A program made the position numbers and the translations under genes. A stretch of 64,000 nt of DNA from Heligmosomoides polygyrus polygyrus (lineage: Eukaryota; Nematoda; Chromadorea; Rhabditida; Heligmosomidae): the NCBI GenBank assembly GCA_947396885.1, contig OX377204.1, positions 49,401,139-49,465,138 of the forward strand. Direction: 5' to 3'. Under the pieces are notes generated by a model. That model was given only the letters and a program-made list of their open reading frames with translations, ran no database searches and was not told the origin of the DNA. This document shows, piece after piece, positions 12,001 through 24,000 of this stretch (position 1 is its first letter; each line of letters starts with the position of its first letter).

Positions 12001-15000
12001 AGTCATTGGCGAAGTACGTATACCAGTATTGAACCCGCAGCTCGTCAACAGCTGCTTCTACTGCCCTATCGGCCTCAAAACGTCTGGTTGGGACTTCGGC
12101 CCAAACTCCGAAAACAAAACCCGTTGGACACGACGGTTTATTGACCCTTCGGTACCATTAGTGAAGAAAAAAACCAATCTTGCTTATTGCACAGAATGGA
12201 GTAAGGGAAGATCCCCAAAACGATTGATGTAAGCCTTGTTCCCTGCCCACCGCATTAATGCTATTCCCACTCCGAAGGATCTAATCTGCAGAAAAATTGA
12301 TAGCCGATCGGTTATTCGGTCAATCGATACTGTTATCTTGTTCTAAAAACTGTCTGCTGAATCTCTTTGGAGTATTTCCTGCAAGCGGGAATAATTCTCT
12401 CGAAGAAACTCTCGTGTGACTCCCATTCCAATTGGTCAAATTTGGGCAAAACCGATAACTGCGGTCGAAAAATCGATACTATCGATTAATATTGGTCTCC
12501 TCATCCGGCGTAATCATAATCGCATCTCAATTGGTCAAATCGGGGGTGTTGAACGATAATTCCAATCGAGAATCGATGCTATCGATCAACAGTGGTTGTT
12601 TGTTCGAATACTTCCACTCATTCGTCCAAACTGGTCATTTCCCGCTAATTTTGGTTCATTTCCATCCATTGCACATGAGGATAGCCTTCACAGGTTTTAC
12701 ATACACGTGCAGGCCACCTTTACACGTTTGACATGTTTTTTGCTGGTTCACACAGGCTTGTGTAACACATACACACACACGGACAGACGCACTAACGCTT
12801 TTATATGTAGTAGGATAGGGTAGGATATTAAAGTACTGGCTTTCCACCCACCCTCGGAAGTCATGCCCAAATAGTTTCAATGCGCTAAAAGATCGTGTAC
12901 ATAGAGAACGAATATCTGGCACATCCTTAAAACGAAGTGATTCGTATGAAGGTTTATTCATTTCTCCTCCGACCGGCAGCTTTTTTTCCAGACAGTACAT
13001 TATGCTAGAAGGAATTTTGGTGAAAACCTCACAAATAGAAATGAGCAAGGCAGTGTTCTGCATTTCAGAACGCGCTATGAGCAGGTTGATAGTTTGGCCT
13101 AATTAAGGATAAAAGGATAAAGGACGGCGTTACTCAATCCCTTCTGGGATGCGCCAGCGCATTCTACTTCTACGGGATGTCGTGGAGGCGACATGAATGC
13201 GTATTTGGCCATACAATGACTTGCGGTGGCCATCCGATGAACAAGTCAGCGCTCTATCCTTCCCAGACAAGTCTGGTACCAATTCACCGACCCCGGAGGG
13301 ATGGAAGGCTTGGTTGGCCCGGGCGGGAAATCCGAACCAGGATCCTGGTATCGGGTGCACGCGACAGTCGCGCCTCCTCCGACTGCACTACACGCGCCCA
13401 CGGTTTGGCCTAATTATGCCGTTAAATACTTAGAGAAGGCACCGACCTAGCATAGCAAACGTATCTCGACCATCAGTGGAAAAAACACAAAGCGATTTTT
13501 AAAAATTGTCCTTATATTCAACAAAGAAATCATAAGGGGACCAGATTTTGTTGTTCGTTATCCGGCCAAAAACCACCGGATAGCGAACAACAAAACGGAT
13601 GGGACGAAACCCGCCGGAAACCGGATAACGGACAACGGATAACGGTTAATCCGCTCATCCCTGGTCCATAGGCGAAGTTTGGATAATGAGGCGGTGTTAT
13701 ATCCAAGCTACGTTCTCCCAAAGACCTCCCACCGTTTTCGATGGAATGATGGAACGTTCGAGCTGGAGAGCAATTTGTTTTTCGAAGAATGTTTGGGATC
13801 TCATGGACTGCTAGAGGTCATTCCAGAACGCGACTCCTCTGTTGCGATGGAATCCACCTGGATCAGAGTAGATGGACAAAAGTTTGGAGTCCATCAGACG
13901 GAGTTAGTGGACTTCCCTATTAAGTGAATGCCGGCGTTTGACTGATGGTGAGAACCGGTGCACCCCACTCCCCCTTCGTGGAGCCGAAGAAGAAGGCGAA
14001 GCATGGAGATGTAGCGTGGACGGTACTGTTTGCTCGGTGATAAACGCATCGAGCGCGCGCTTCTGTTTGAGGATCATGGGTAATTGAGACGTTCGGTACT
14101 CACCTCTTCACACCGCGTCGTTCGACCCTGCCTTCCCACAGTCGGTCCGCTTACCGCCAGAGCCAGCGAGTCCCCTGCTCTCCAAGGATCTGCTCCTCCT
14201 GGTGCATCTCGTCGTATTCAGAAGATCTTTCAGTTTCGACCGGAAGAGGACTGCGACAAGTTGATTTCGCTGCTTCGCTCCTTTGAAGAGGAGAAGGCCG
14301 AACTGGTTGCGCCTTCAGTCAGTACCCTGCAGGACGTCGCCATTACTCTAAGAACACAGTGCTCAAGGTCGGTTCGAACTTTCACCTTCCGTTTAAATTT
14401 GATCTGCTTTTATTCGCGCTTATGGACTTTGAATTCCTTGAAGTGGAGAGGAAGTCGGCCAATGTTGTTGACGATGCTGCTAAATTAGTCCAGCTCGCAA
14501 GCGCTGAGAAAAACCAACAACGGCAAAGCAACCCTGAAATACACTCCTGAACCGAGAGCGGCGGAGGTAGTCCTGCTCATCTCCAGCCAGCGGCCAATTT
14601 GAAGCACTTCGCACCTATCTTTGGCTACTCCTTCAACTTGCTACTTCGATCAAAAACAATGAACTAGTTTAGTTTTAAGCGAATGTACAGAAATCAGAAC
14701 CAGTCAGGGGGGGGCGTGTGAATAAGCATGGATCCATTAAGATCAGCAGCAGTGACAAGGGACGAATTTGTGAACGGTGAACTTACCCGAACGATTCTCA
14801 ACAAGACCTGTATGGCTTTGGAGGGCATCTAAGAAGGGGTCAGTCACAGTGGCAAAGTTCGTTTTCGCTACGGGCTACTGGATGGTACAAAAATAGAAAC
14901 AATTGTCGCCTAGTAAACCCGTTTCCACTTGCAGCGGGCTCGGGTGAAATGGAGACCACCGTCTGTCAAAAAAATTCTGGCCCACATTTGGGATAAAATT

Positions 15001-18000
15001 ACACGAAAACTTACACGAATTGACTAAAAGTGAGCGCGGCAAAGCGACCAGCACTAGTTGGGGGGGATGTGTACCTCCGAGCCTCGCTCCACGAGTTACT
15101 AGGCGACCAATCTTCGCTATTTCTGGACCACCCAACGGCTCACTGCAGAAACGATACACGCCACTGTGTCCCTTGTTAGATGCCCTACAAGACCATATAG
15201 GTCCTATGGAGGGCTGTTGCGGTAGGTTCACAGACGTCCCTCGTGACCACTCACCAGCTACACACTTCAAGCATTTTGTATCAACAGTCTGTCTGCAGCT
15301 CAAAGTTGGAGTTGAATGCAGTGGGAGTGCGGCGTGGTCCCAGCGCCATTTATTGACTTGATGTTTCTTTCACAAGGCCATACCTGAGTTCTCAAATCAG
15401 GGGCTTATAGAACTGTCGACCGCCCAGTATCGTCGTATGCTGCACAGTGCTGACTCGCGACCTAGGTAATCGGAAGCCGCTTTAGTATAATGGGGACGAA
15501 AATGCGCATCGTAAGGTGTACGGTTAGAGTTGCGAGTGTGGACCGCGCTCGCAGCGACGCCGTGCGACAGAGTTCAAAGTCGCACGACTTGCGCAAAGGT
15601 CGCAAAGGGTTTCGATGGTGGGGCCACGTTCTTCACACGAACGGCGGCACCGTTCGTAAGATGTGAAACCTGAACGTGAAAGTCCCTATGGATCCGGACA
15701 GAGGTTGGCTAGATGCATAGCAGTTCTAGCCGGCATCTATCCCGATCATGCATTTGATCGGCGGAATTGGCGTCACGACACCAGGATCCACCATCATGCT
15801 GGACAGACGCCGGTGGAAATGATGGCGATTTTCTTTAAAACGTGTCTCTGCCAATCCGTTCCTTTCTTGATTGGAGGAGAGTAGCTCACCTCGTATGTAC
15901 CTGAGGATCTCACTTATAGGTTTCACTCTAAATCCTGATGCCCACCACCTCAGTCTGAGGAGCAGTCCTTTCCTGTCTAGAACAACGCATTTACTATATC
16001 ACCTGTATCACCTGTCGTCCCGTTGATCATCGAGTTGCTTGAGCGGGCACCAGCAGCGCCTCCATTCGTCCCTCTCGCGTGCCAGATTGCTCCAATGGAT
16101 CCTCCTCGCTCGAGGGACACGAAGAGCGTCATATCGGCCGTTCAGGGCTTTCACGAAGAAGTCCGACCAACGCGTTGGTGGGCGTCCTGGTGTTCTCTTG
16201 GCATCCCGCGGAATCCAGTCGGTAACGGCCCTCGTCCAGCGAGTGTCTGCGAAGAGCATTACGTGGCCGGTCCACCTAATTTTCGACAACCTGGCCCACG
16301 CGACAGCGTCTCTGATCTTCGAACGTTGGCGAAGCTCGGAACTCCGGAGGCCTTCTATCACTTGCGTGAGTCGTGTCACTCCGAGCATAGTCCTCTCGAT
16401 TCCACACTGCGCGAAGCTGATCGCGTGTTCATCCTGCTTTCGTATAGCCCAGGTCTCTGAGGCGTATGTTAAAGCAGGAAGAACAGTGGAGTCGAATAGG
16501 TGGGCACGGAGTCGGACGTTCTTCGTCTTCTTTGCGACTTCTTCGACGCTCTTGAAAGCTCCCCAAGTCGCTCGTTTCCTCCTGCTCAGCTCCGGCGCTA
16601 GGTCGTTGGCCATATTGACTTCGCGACCCAGATACACGTAGCTGGAGCATTCGGAGATGTTCGTTCCTATGAGCGAGAATGGAGCATCAGAAACTTGTCC
16701 GTTTCTCATGAACATCGTCTTCGTAATTTTCAGCTGCAGTCCAACGTTCCCACATACACGATCGAAGTCGGCCAGCATTCGCTCCGCCTGGCTGATGCTC
16801 GGTGTTATGAGCACGATGTCGTCAGCGAAACGAAGATGGTGCAGCTGCTGGCCGTCGACTTTCACTCCCATGTCCTCCCATTCCAGTTCGCGCATGACGT
16901 TTTCGAGGGTGGCGCTGGAGAGCTTTGGGGATATGGTATCCCCTTGCCGAACCCTTGTCTTCACGTCGATGACGATGTCGTTGTAGAATGGAGAGATCTT
17001 GGTCGTGAATCCATTGTACAGCTCTCGAAGGACTCTGATGTACTGAGTAGGAAACCCTGAGTGAGCAGGGCGTCGATGACCGCTTCAGTTTCGTCGGAGT
17101 CGAATGCCTTCCTCAGGTCAATGAACGTAAGGCACAGCGGAGCTTGTACTCTCGCGACACTTCGGTGAGCTTCGTAATGATGTGTATGTGGTCGATCGCG
17201 CTGAATCCTCTCCGAAATCCTGTTTGTTCGCATGGCTGTCCTTCGTCCAGCGTTCTGCTGATCCTATTCAGGATGACTCGAGTGAACAGCTTGTAGACTA
17301 CGAACAGCTGGCGATCGGACGATAGTTGCCAATGTCGTGCACGTCTCCCTTCTTGTAGAGCAAGACGGTCTTGCTGGTCTTCCACTGAGATGGAACCTTG
17401 CACTCCGACAGGTAGCGTGTGAAGAGCCGCGCCAAGGTGTTGATAAGCGTTGGCGGGAGATTCTTCGGGTCTGATCCTGTCGGGATCGGGTGCTGTAGTA
17501 CGCTTCTTCACCGACGAGATGGCGTGTCGGATCTCGGAAGGGAGAACAGAAGGAACGACGCATCCATCCTGCGGAAGATGGCATGGGGGCAGGTGGACGT
17601 GGCTATCGAAGAGATCGGAGTAGAAGTCGTGGATGACCTTCTTCATGGTCCTGCTGGAAGAGGTTGACGGTTCCGTCATGATGTCGGAGAGCGGTCGTCT
17701 TGGTATTGAAGTAGGCAAAGTTCCCGCGGGCCTTGCGGATGCTTAACCTTGCCTCTTCTGCTTTAGCTAATACTTCCGCCTTTCTCTCCATAAGATCCTC
17801 CTTTATCGCCGCTCTGCATAGCTTTGCAAGCCCGGACGTCAGTTGGTAGCTCGTGTTGCTCCACGCTGGCGTATAAGCTCGAGAGTTCCTGTAGACAGAC
17901 GTCTCTTGGTGGTCTTCAAGCTCTCGGCTCCCTTAGGAGATGGAGCACGAAGCGGTCGTATTCCTCGTCGATGTTGTGCATGACGGTATCTTCCCAAAGG

Positions 18001-21000
18001 CCGGCAAGAGAGGTGTACATGTCCCAGTTGATGGTCGTTCTGTGGACTCCTCTTCCTGAACTTCACGGCCTTCTCTCCTTGACGCGAAAAGCGGAACCTT
18101 GAAGGAGGCGGTGGTCCAATCCCGTGTAGAACTTGGGGACAACGGAAACGTCGGTCGGGCAATACTTGCGATTGAAGATGATGTGGTCGATCTCGTTGTG
18201 GAACTGGCCACCGGGAAATTCCCAGGTCCATCGTAAGGCGGCAGGAATCTGGAACTGTGAGTTTCCAAATGGCCTTGGTCGACATGATAAACTCAGACAG
18301 CCTTTCACCTTGCCCGTTCCACTCCAAACCGTGGGATCCGATGTGAAGTTTTTCCTGCGACCTTCGCGGCTCAATCTTGGCGCTGATGTCGCCGACGATC
18401 ACCTTGTAGAAGGTGTGGTCTTCCTTATAGAGCTTCTCCAGCTCCACGTAGAAGGCTTCGACCTATTCGTCGTCGTAGTCGGATGTTGGGGCATACGCGA
18501 CGAACACAGTCAAAGCTGGCACGGAACCACATCGCTTCTCGCAGACGTCCGATTCGGGTTGTCAGAGACTCATACGAATCAATGTTCATGGCTAAGTGCG
18601 TGTTGATGAGGACACCAACGCCGCCTACTCCACTGCTGTCGCATGTTCCGAGGAATAGTTCTTCTCTGAAGTCGCAAGCGGCGTGTAGGGGTTGGTGTCA
18701 TCTCGTCTCGGTCAGTTCGATGACGTCGTACTTGATCTTCCTGGCTTGCATCATCAGGTCCTCGACGGATGCTTCCGATGCGGCGCTGTAAGTAGAGATC
18801 GTCATCCTAGTCCTTCTCAATTTGCGCAGCCTGAGTAGGCCCTGAGATTTTAGCAGCCTCTCCGTACTCGTCCTTCCCATCGCTGCAGAAATGGGGGCTC
18901 TTTCGGGGTTAGGGGAATGAGTCCCTTTAGTGCTGCTGTGTTTGACTCCAGTACACACGGTAGCTAGTCAGGCTCTGTCGTGCGAGCGAAGAACTCCGGG
19001 CAGCCAGCCAGACTGCCCGAAGGGACGGGGCGAGACTTAAGGCAGCCTCGAATCGCCTTACATGTACTAGCAGTCTACCGAGTGCAAGCTTTTGGCCGAG
19101 CTGATACAGTTACAATCCGCACAGTCACGGACACATCCATGCACACTGTGCATGAACATCCCGCTCCCACGCACAAGGAACGCGTCGACCCGACACAGCA
19201 GGAGCAAGGAGTCCATCCCCTGCATCCCACCTGCGTTTCTGGACAGTACACGGTCGCATTTGGTTCGCGTTTAATTCCCCTATCCACCACCCGGCGACGC
19301 GCCCCGTGGCCCTGCGACAAGCGGCCTGAGATCCCTCTTAACAAGAGAGCCCAAATCTCTCTATCAAGGGAGATCCGTGGGCATTTACTGTACTTCGCTT
19401 TATAGAACAACGAAGGAACTTGTAATTTTTCCTATTGGTCTCATTGTTTCTTCAGGCTAGTTATCAAGCGCTGCATGAAATCTTGGGCGAAAAGCTAAAA
19501 GCATAGAAAGATGTTGATAAACACTGTAATAAAGGTGAGACTTGTCGAAGTGCTGACTTTGCCAAAGTTATTCTTCATGGACAGACTGTGGAGAGGTGAA
19601 TCGAAGACCGATACCGCATTTTAAACGAGATTCTTCACTGACCGGCTGCTGGCAGGCAACCCCTACGATTGCAGTCGAATTGGTCGGCGACGAATCCGTA
19701 TGTGCTCAAGAATAAATTTGTAGGAACGTCACAATTCGTTTTGTAGCGAATTGACGTATTTCTAACCTTTGGTACTACACATTATCACCCTTGACGCTGA
19801 AGCGAGACCAACTGGGAACTCTCTTTTCTTCATCGAAGTCAAAAGCACTGAGGCCTTCTCCATCTGGTTCAGGAAAAATGTTGTCGCCTTATAACAAAAG
19901 CCCACATGAGGATGGGGACGATGTGAATCATCGAGTTCGCTTTGAAGGTTCACATTTTTTATCACTTCATGTGCTTTATACTTCGCTCTCCAACTATAGC
20001 TGGGGTTTTGGAGACATCTGAGAAATGCTACACTCTTATCCTCACGGCCAAGAAGCATTCGAGATATGGCATCTAATTGCTTTGGTGTTCTAATAGCTTC
20101 ACAAATCTATAGTGATGCAGGTTAGTCTGTGAGCTATCCTAAGTAACTCAGAAAGCAGAAATTTCTGTCCGTACTTCTTTATATGTTGATACTGCGTATC
20201 CACTTATAGATCCGAAAACTAACAACAATAAGAACGGAAAGACAATAGGACCCATTAAGGCGGCGTAGAGAGTGCTTTCCGTTCTTATTGTTAGTTTTCG
20301 GATCTATCATAGTTAAGAGGGAGCAACCGTATGGTGACAGTTGTGTCCGCATTATCCTACCTCCACCTCATTTGAATTTCCTCAAGAGCCGTCAATTTCA
20401 AAGCAAGTGAAGCTCTCTCCGGACAAGCTCAAGGAAGGGAACTGTGAGTTAAAGCAACATATCTCTTCCCCTTCCCCCCTCCGACTAGGACAGATCCGAA
20501 TGTTCATTTCACGTTGGTAACAAAATCTGAGTGAAGATGTCAACGATTCGATTATCGCCAATGTCGACCAGGGGCCTGACTGGGGGTCAACAATTAAACC
20601 GGGTATGCGGGGTATGAGGGGTAGAGATTTGACGAATCTGGCCTCAGAAATAGATCTTCATTCACAAATCTGATGGAAGATTGGTCAATGTGCTAAAGCT
20701 AAAGTGTGTTGCGGTTGACAGTGGTTCAAAAAGGCTGAGAAAAGTCCTGTCAGTGCTTTTGCCTTCGCGAAATAACCCCTGCTCAATGTAAACGGTTGAA
20801 ATACGGTTACTGCGGTTCTTTTTGCACCATCATGCCTCAAAGGTCATGAGTTAGTAGAAAGCAGCGGTGGCAGCCAAAAGAGGAAAGCGAGCGAAAATGA
20901 AAGCGCTTCGTGAACAGCTTTTACCATTTATTTATTTATTTATTTATAAATAGATTGAAGCGTCATTTAGTGAGTGAGAAACTCTGGAAGAGGGGAGGCG

Positions 21001-24000
21001 TGCCGGTAGGCAGACCAGTGTTTGTTATTTTATAATTGTTTGTTTGTTTGTTATCTTTATTCAGACACCTAAAAAATTAGGCGAGACATGCTCATAGCAG
21101 CAGCTTTAGAAGACAACCTGTGACGAAAAATAAACGCTCCAGGACGTGGCTGAATTCTCAATGGATTTACTTGCAGTTAAGGTTCTTCCAGTTTCTTCTG
21201 TAGGCTAGGGCACTACTGATCGCTGTCCGATGTTCCACACCCTGACTGATTTCTTCTTCTTCGATTTCTTCTTCTTTATTTCAGTTCACGTTACTACCAC
21301 ACAGTAACCGGAAGGAAGGATTGGCTGTAATAGATCTGAAGAACTTTGCTCGAGACTTGTGGTCCGGGAGGGTTCAGTTCTTCTTCTTTCACGCCGCTAG
21401 ACGGGCTCAAACACTTCAATGGTCGTCATGCAAAAGCCGCCCTTAGAGATCCTCGGTACAAATGAATTCGTTCACCGAGCAAAGCTATAACGACCTAAAA
21501 TTTTCCGTACAATTAGACCCCTTGTCAGGGGAAATTATGCCCTGAACTGCTGCCGAGCTAAGGATTAGCTACGAAACTGAAAGGACTCTCAGCACACACT
21601 AAAACATAAGGATGCCTTCACAGCTTACTCCGAAGCGTGTTTCACCTCTGCTGAGGGCTTCGGGCTGGCCGGAGCCGCGTGTACACCTACTGGTGAGACG
21701 GTGATCACCCTGAGTATATTTAGGTGCCCTGTGGAGCTCTCGCATCGCTCTATACAATCAACTGACGGTCCTCCCGGTCCAGCATATTGCGCCGCGTGTT
21801 CTGTTTATACGAGTCGCCGGTCGCCATCACACGGTGGCGACTGGTTCCAGTTGAGCCCTACCCAGCATTCAGCCATAGCCTTTCAAACACGGCAAAGCTT
21901 GCTCTATCCGAAGACATTGCCATCGCCTTGTTCGCTACCTGAAGCGAGACGAGTTGAAGGCAGCGTGAGAAGCTCCGAAGCGCGGGGAATTTCTTATAAA
22001 TCAGGTCGTATATCATCGTATGATGATATAACGACCTGATTTATACCTGATGCTATTGGTAGAAATCCTCGTTTTTTTTCGTGCTGCGAAAGAAGACTGC
22101 CGTACTAGTGTATCCACCGGCCTTAGACCACAAGGAAACGCTTTCTTATACGACCGAATCGCTCTATTTTTCACACTACACTACATTACACTGTTCATGC
22201 CCATTTTAGCTTCGTCGAACATTTCGTGGCCGCAGACGGTGTTCGGCTTCTCTCCACGCTTTTGTTGCGATCTCAGCTCGATCCGGGACAGGAGCAACAA
22301 ACTCTTTGCCTTCTTGGAGCCTTCAGAGCGCTTCTAAATTCAACGGTTGGTCAGCGTCCCTTCCCAATTGTTATCAGTGTTAAATTTGCTCACTTCCATT
22401 CTGTAGGAGTTCCTTTCATCTTGGGTGAGATTCATCCACCATTTACCGCCCTCTAACGGTGAAAATACCGCCAAACCCCTCCTGATATGACATTCATCAG
22501 CATCAGGTCTGACTATATTTTCACTATTAGAGGGCGGAAAGCGGTTGATAAATCTAGCCCCTGGTCTATATTTACAAAGAGGTGTCCTGACGGCGGCTTT
22601 CAGCGAAACTGGTCCGCAGGCAGCTCTCACAAAAGCCCTTCGTGCCTCTGACAGAAATAGAAGAATGCAAGCGTTTTCATCAGATTCTTTATCGCAGTGT
22701 CTCAGCTGGAGACCAGGGGTCAGGTTCATCAACCGCTTTCCGGCTGGTAACGGTTATCGTATCTGTGTCTCTCTATCTCTCTGCATCACTTACTACATAG
22801 GCCGATATGGTGAATTCGCCGTAAGATGACACCGGAGGTGTCGTTGATGAATCTGGCCCCAGACAGGAAAACGACCTCAACTCTTTATCATTAAGAAGGT
22901 TGGGACACGTCAGTTTCTACGTGATGGTGAAGGCACCCACAGACGATGGAGCTGGTAGAGCAACTTCCGCGTGTTAGAAGAACTCTCACCGTTCCAGACT
23001 AAGTTTTGAACAGACCTGCCTAGAACACGCCTCACTCAAAATCATCAAATATGCAGAAGGCAATCAAAGCGTCACGGTAGTATTACAGCTATAGCAAGGT
23101 TGTAGGTGGTACTGCGTTACGGTAGTATTACAGCTCGGCCTAGTAACGCTGGAGAGTGGACGGAACTGTAAGAGTGATGGATGGGCGAGCGATGCAGTCC
23201 GTGTCGTTGCCGCCTTCCTCAGAGTCAACCGAGCTCCTTGATGAATTGACACAGCTCATATTCTTCTGGAACATGGTCATGGGCTTCCGAGGCTCTGCAA
23301 AGTCGGACTTAGCATGGACGCTGAAAAGTTGAACGATGACCAGCAACATAATCTCTTTGATAACACTCATGCACACTGGTCCTCAACGCGACGAGGAAAT
23401 CTTTTGAAAGCAACCTGGCGGACCGAATGCTTAAGGTCGATTTCTATCGAATGTCGCCTCAAGCTGCCAGTTTTCTACGTTGGCAGCGATCTGAATTAGC
23501 TATGCTCCTTAGGATTCTGAAAAATCTTCGAAGGTTGTTCGAAACCGTTCCTGTCACATAGTTTTTCAAGGCAAATGTAATGAATATCGGGTTCATGAAG
23601 ATTTATGCGACGAGGCAGGCTGCTTTCTTGTTATTGTTCCAAATATGCTATAACTATACTATATTGTAGCCCTGTGCGGCTGTTCCTCGGCTGCTCATAT
23701 GTATTTAGTGCTGCGGATAACTTTGCCAGTTCTTTCTCAGCCTACAGCAGCTGCTCGATTGGTTGATTAAGTCGTTGTACGCATGAGGCGTACTCACGAG
23801 GTTTTCGATTTTGATTTAGTTTCCGTTTTCCGCTTCCTTCAAAAGCGCACTCTATCATTGTCCTCACTCTCTAGAGGCGATACAATGTCAAGACGTTGGA
23901 CGGTGAAAAAGCGTCCGACTTAGTCGACCCGAATACCTCGTGTTAGACACAGCACATTTACAAACAACTTTCGAGGTCCCTTTCTAGAGGGAAGAAGGCA

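Larger units (their letters stand above)
8553..13663. mobile_element. hAT-like non-autonomous element, 5.1 kb
   Basis: The ends are CAGGGATGAGCGGAT and its exact complement, flanked by a perfect 8-bp duplication. CAGGG-type ends and 8-bp duplications are hAT hallmarks. Both subterminal regions carry many CGGATAAC units (about 8570-8650 and 13550-13645). No transposase reading frame is visible, so it would need a trans-acting hAT transposase. It contains the 8711-11801 palindrome and two copies of the interspersed repeat. Confidence 0.8.

Noticed and set aside
14359..14550. 63-codon frame [20 protein letters not shown] as a formin exon
   Set aside because: Its frame and phase do not fit; the exon starting at 22210 completes the split codon and matches DAAM.
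16023..16641. 145- and 200-codon plus frames over the first RTE
   Set aside because: They are antisense shadows of the RTE reverse transcriptase on the minus strand.
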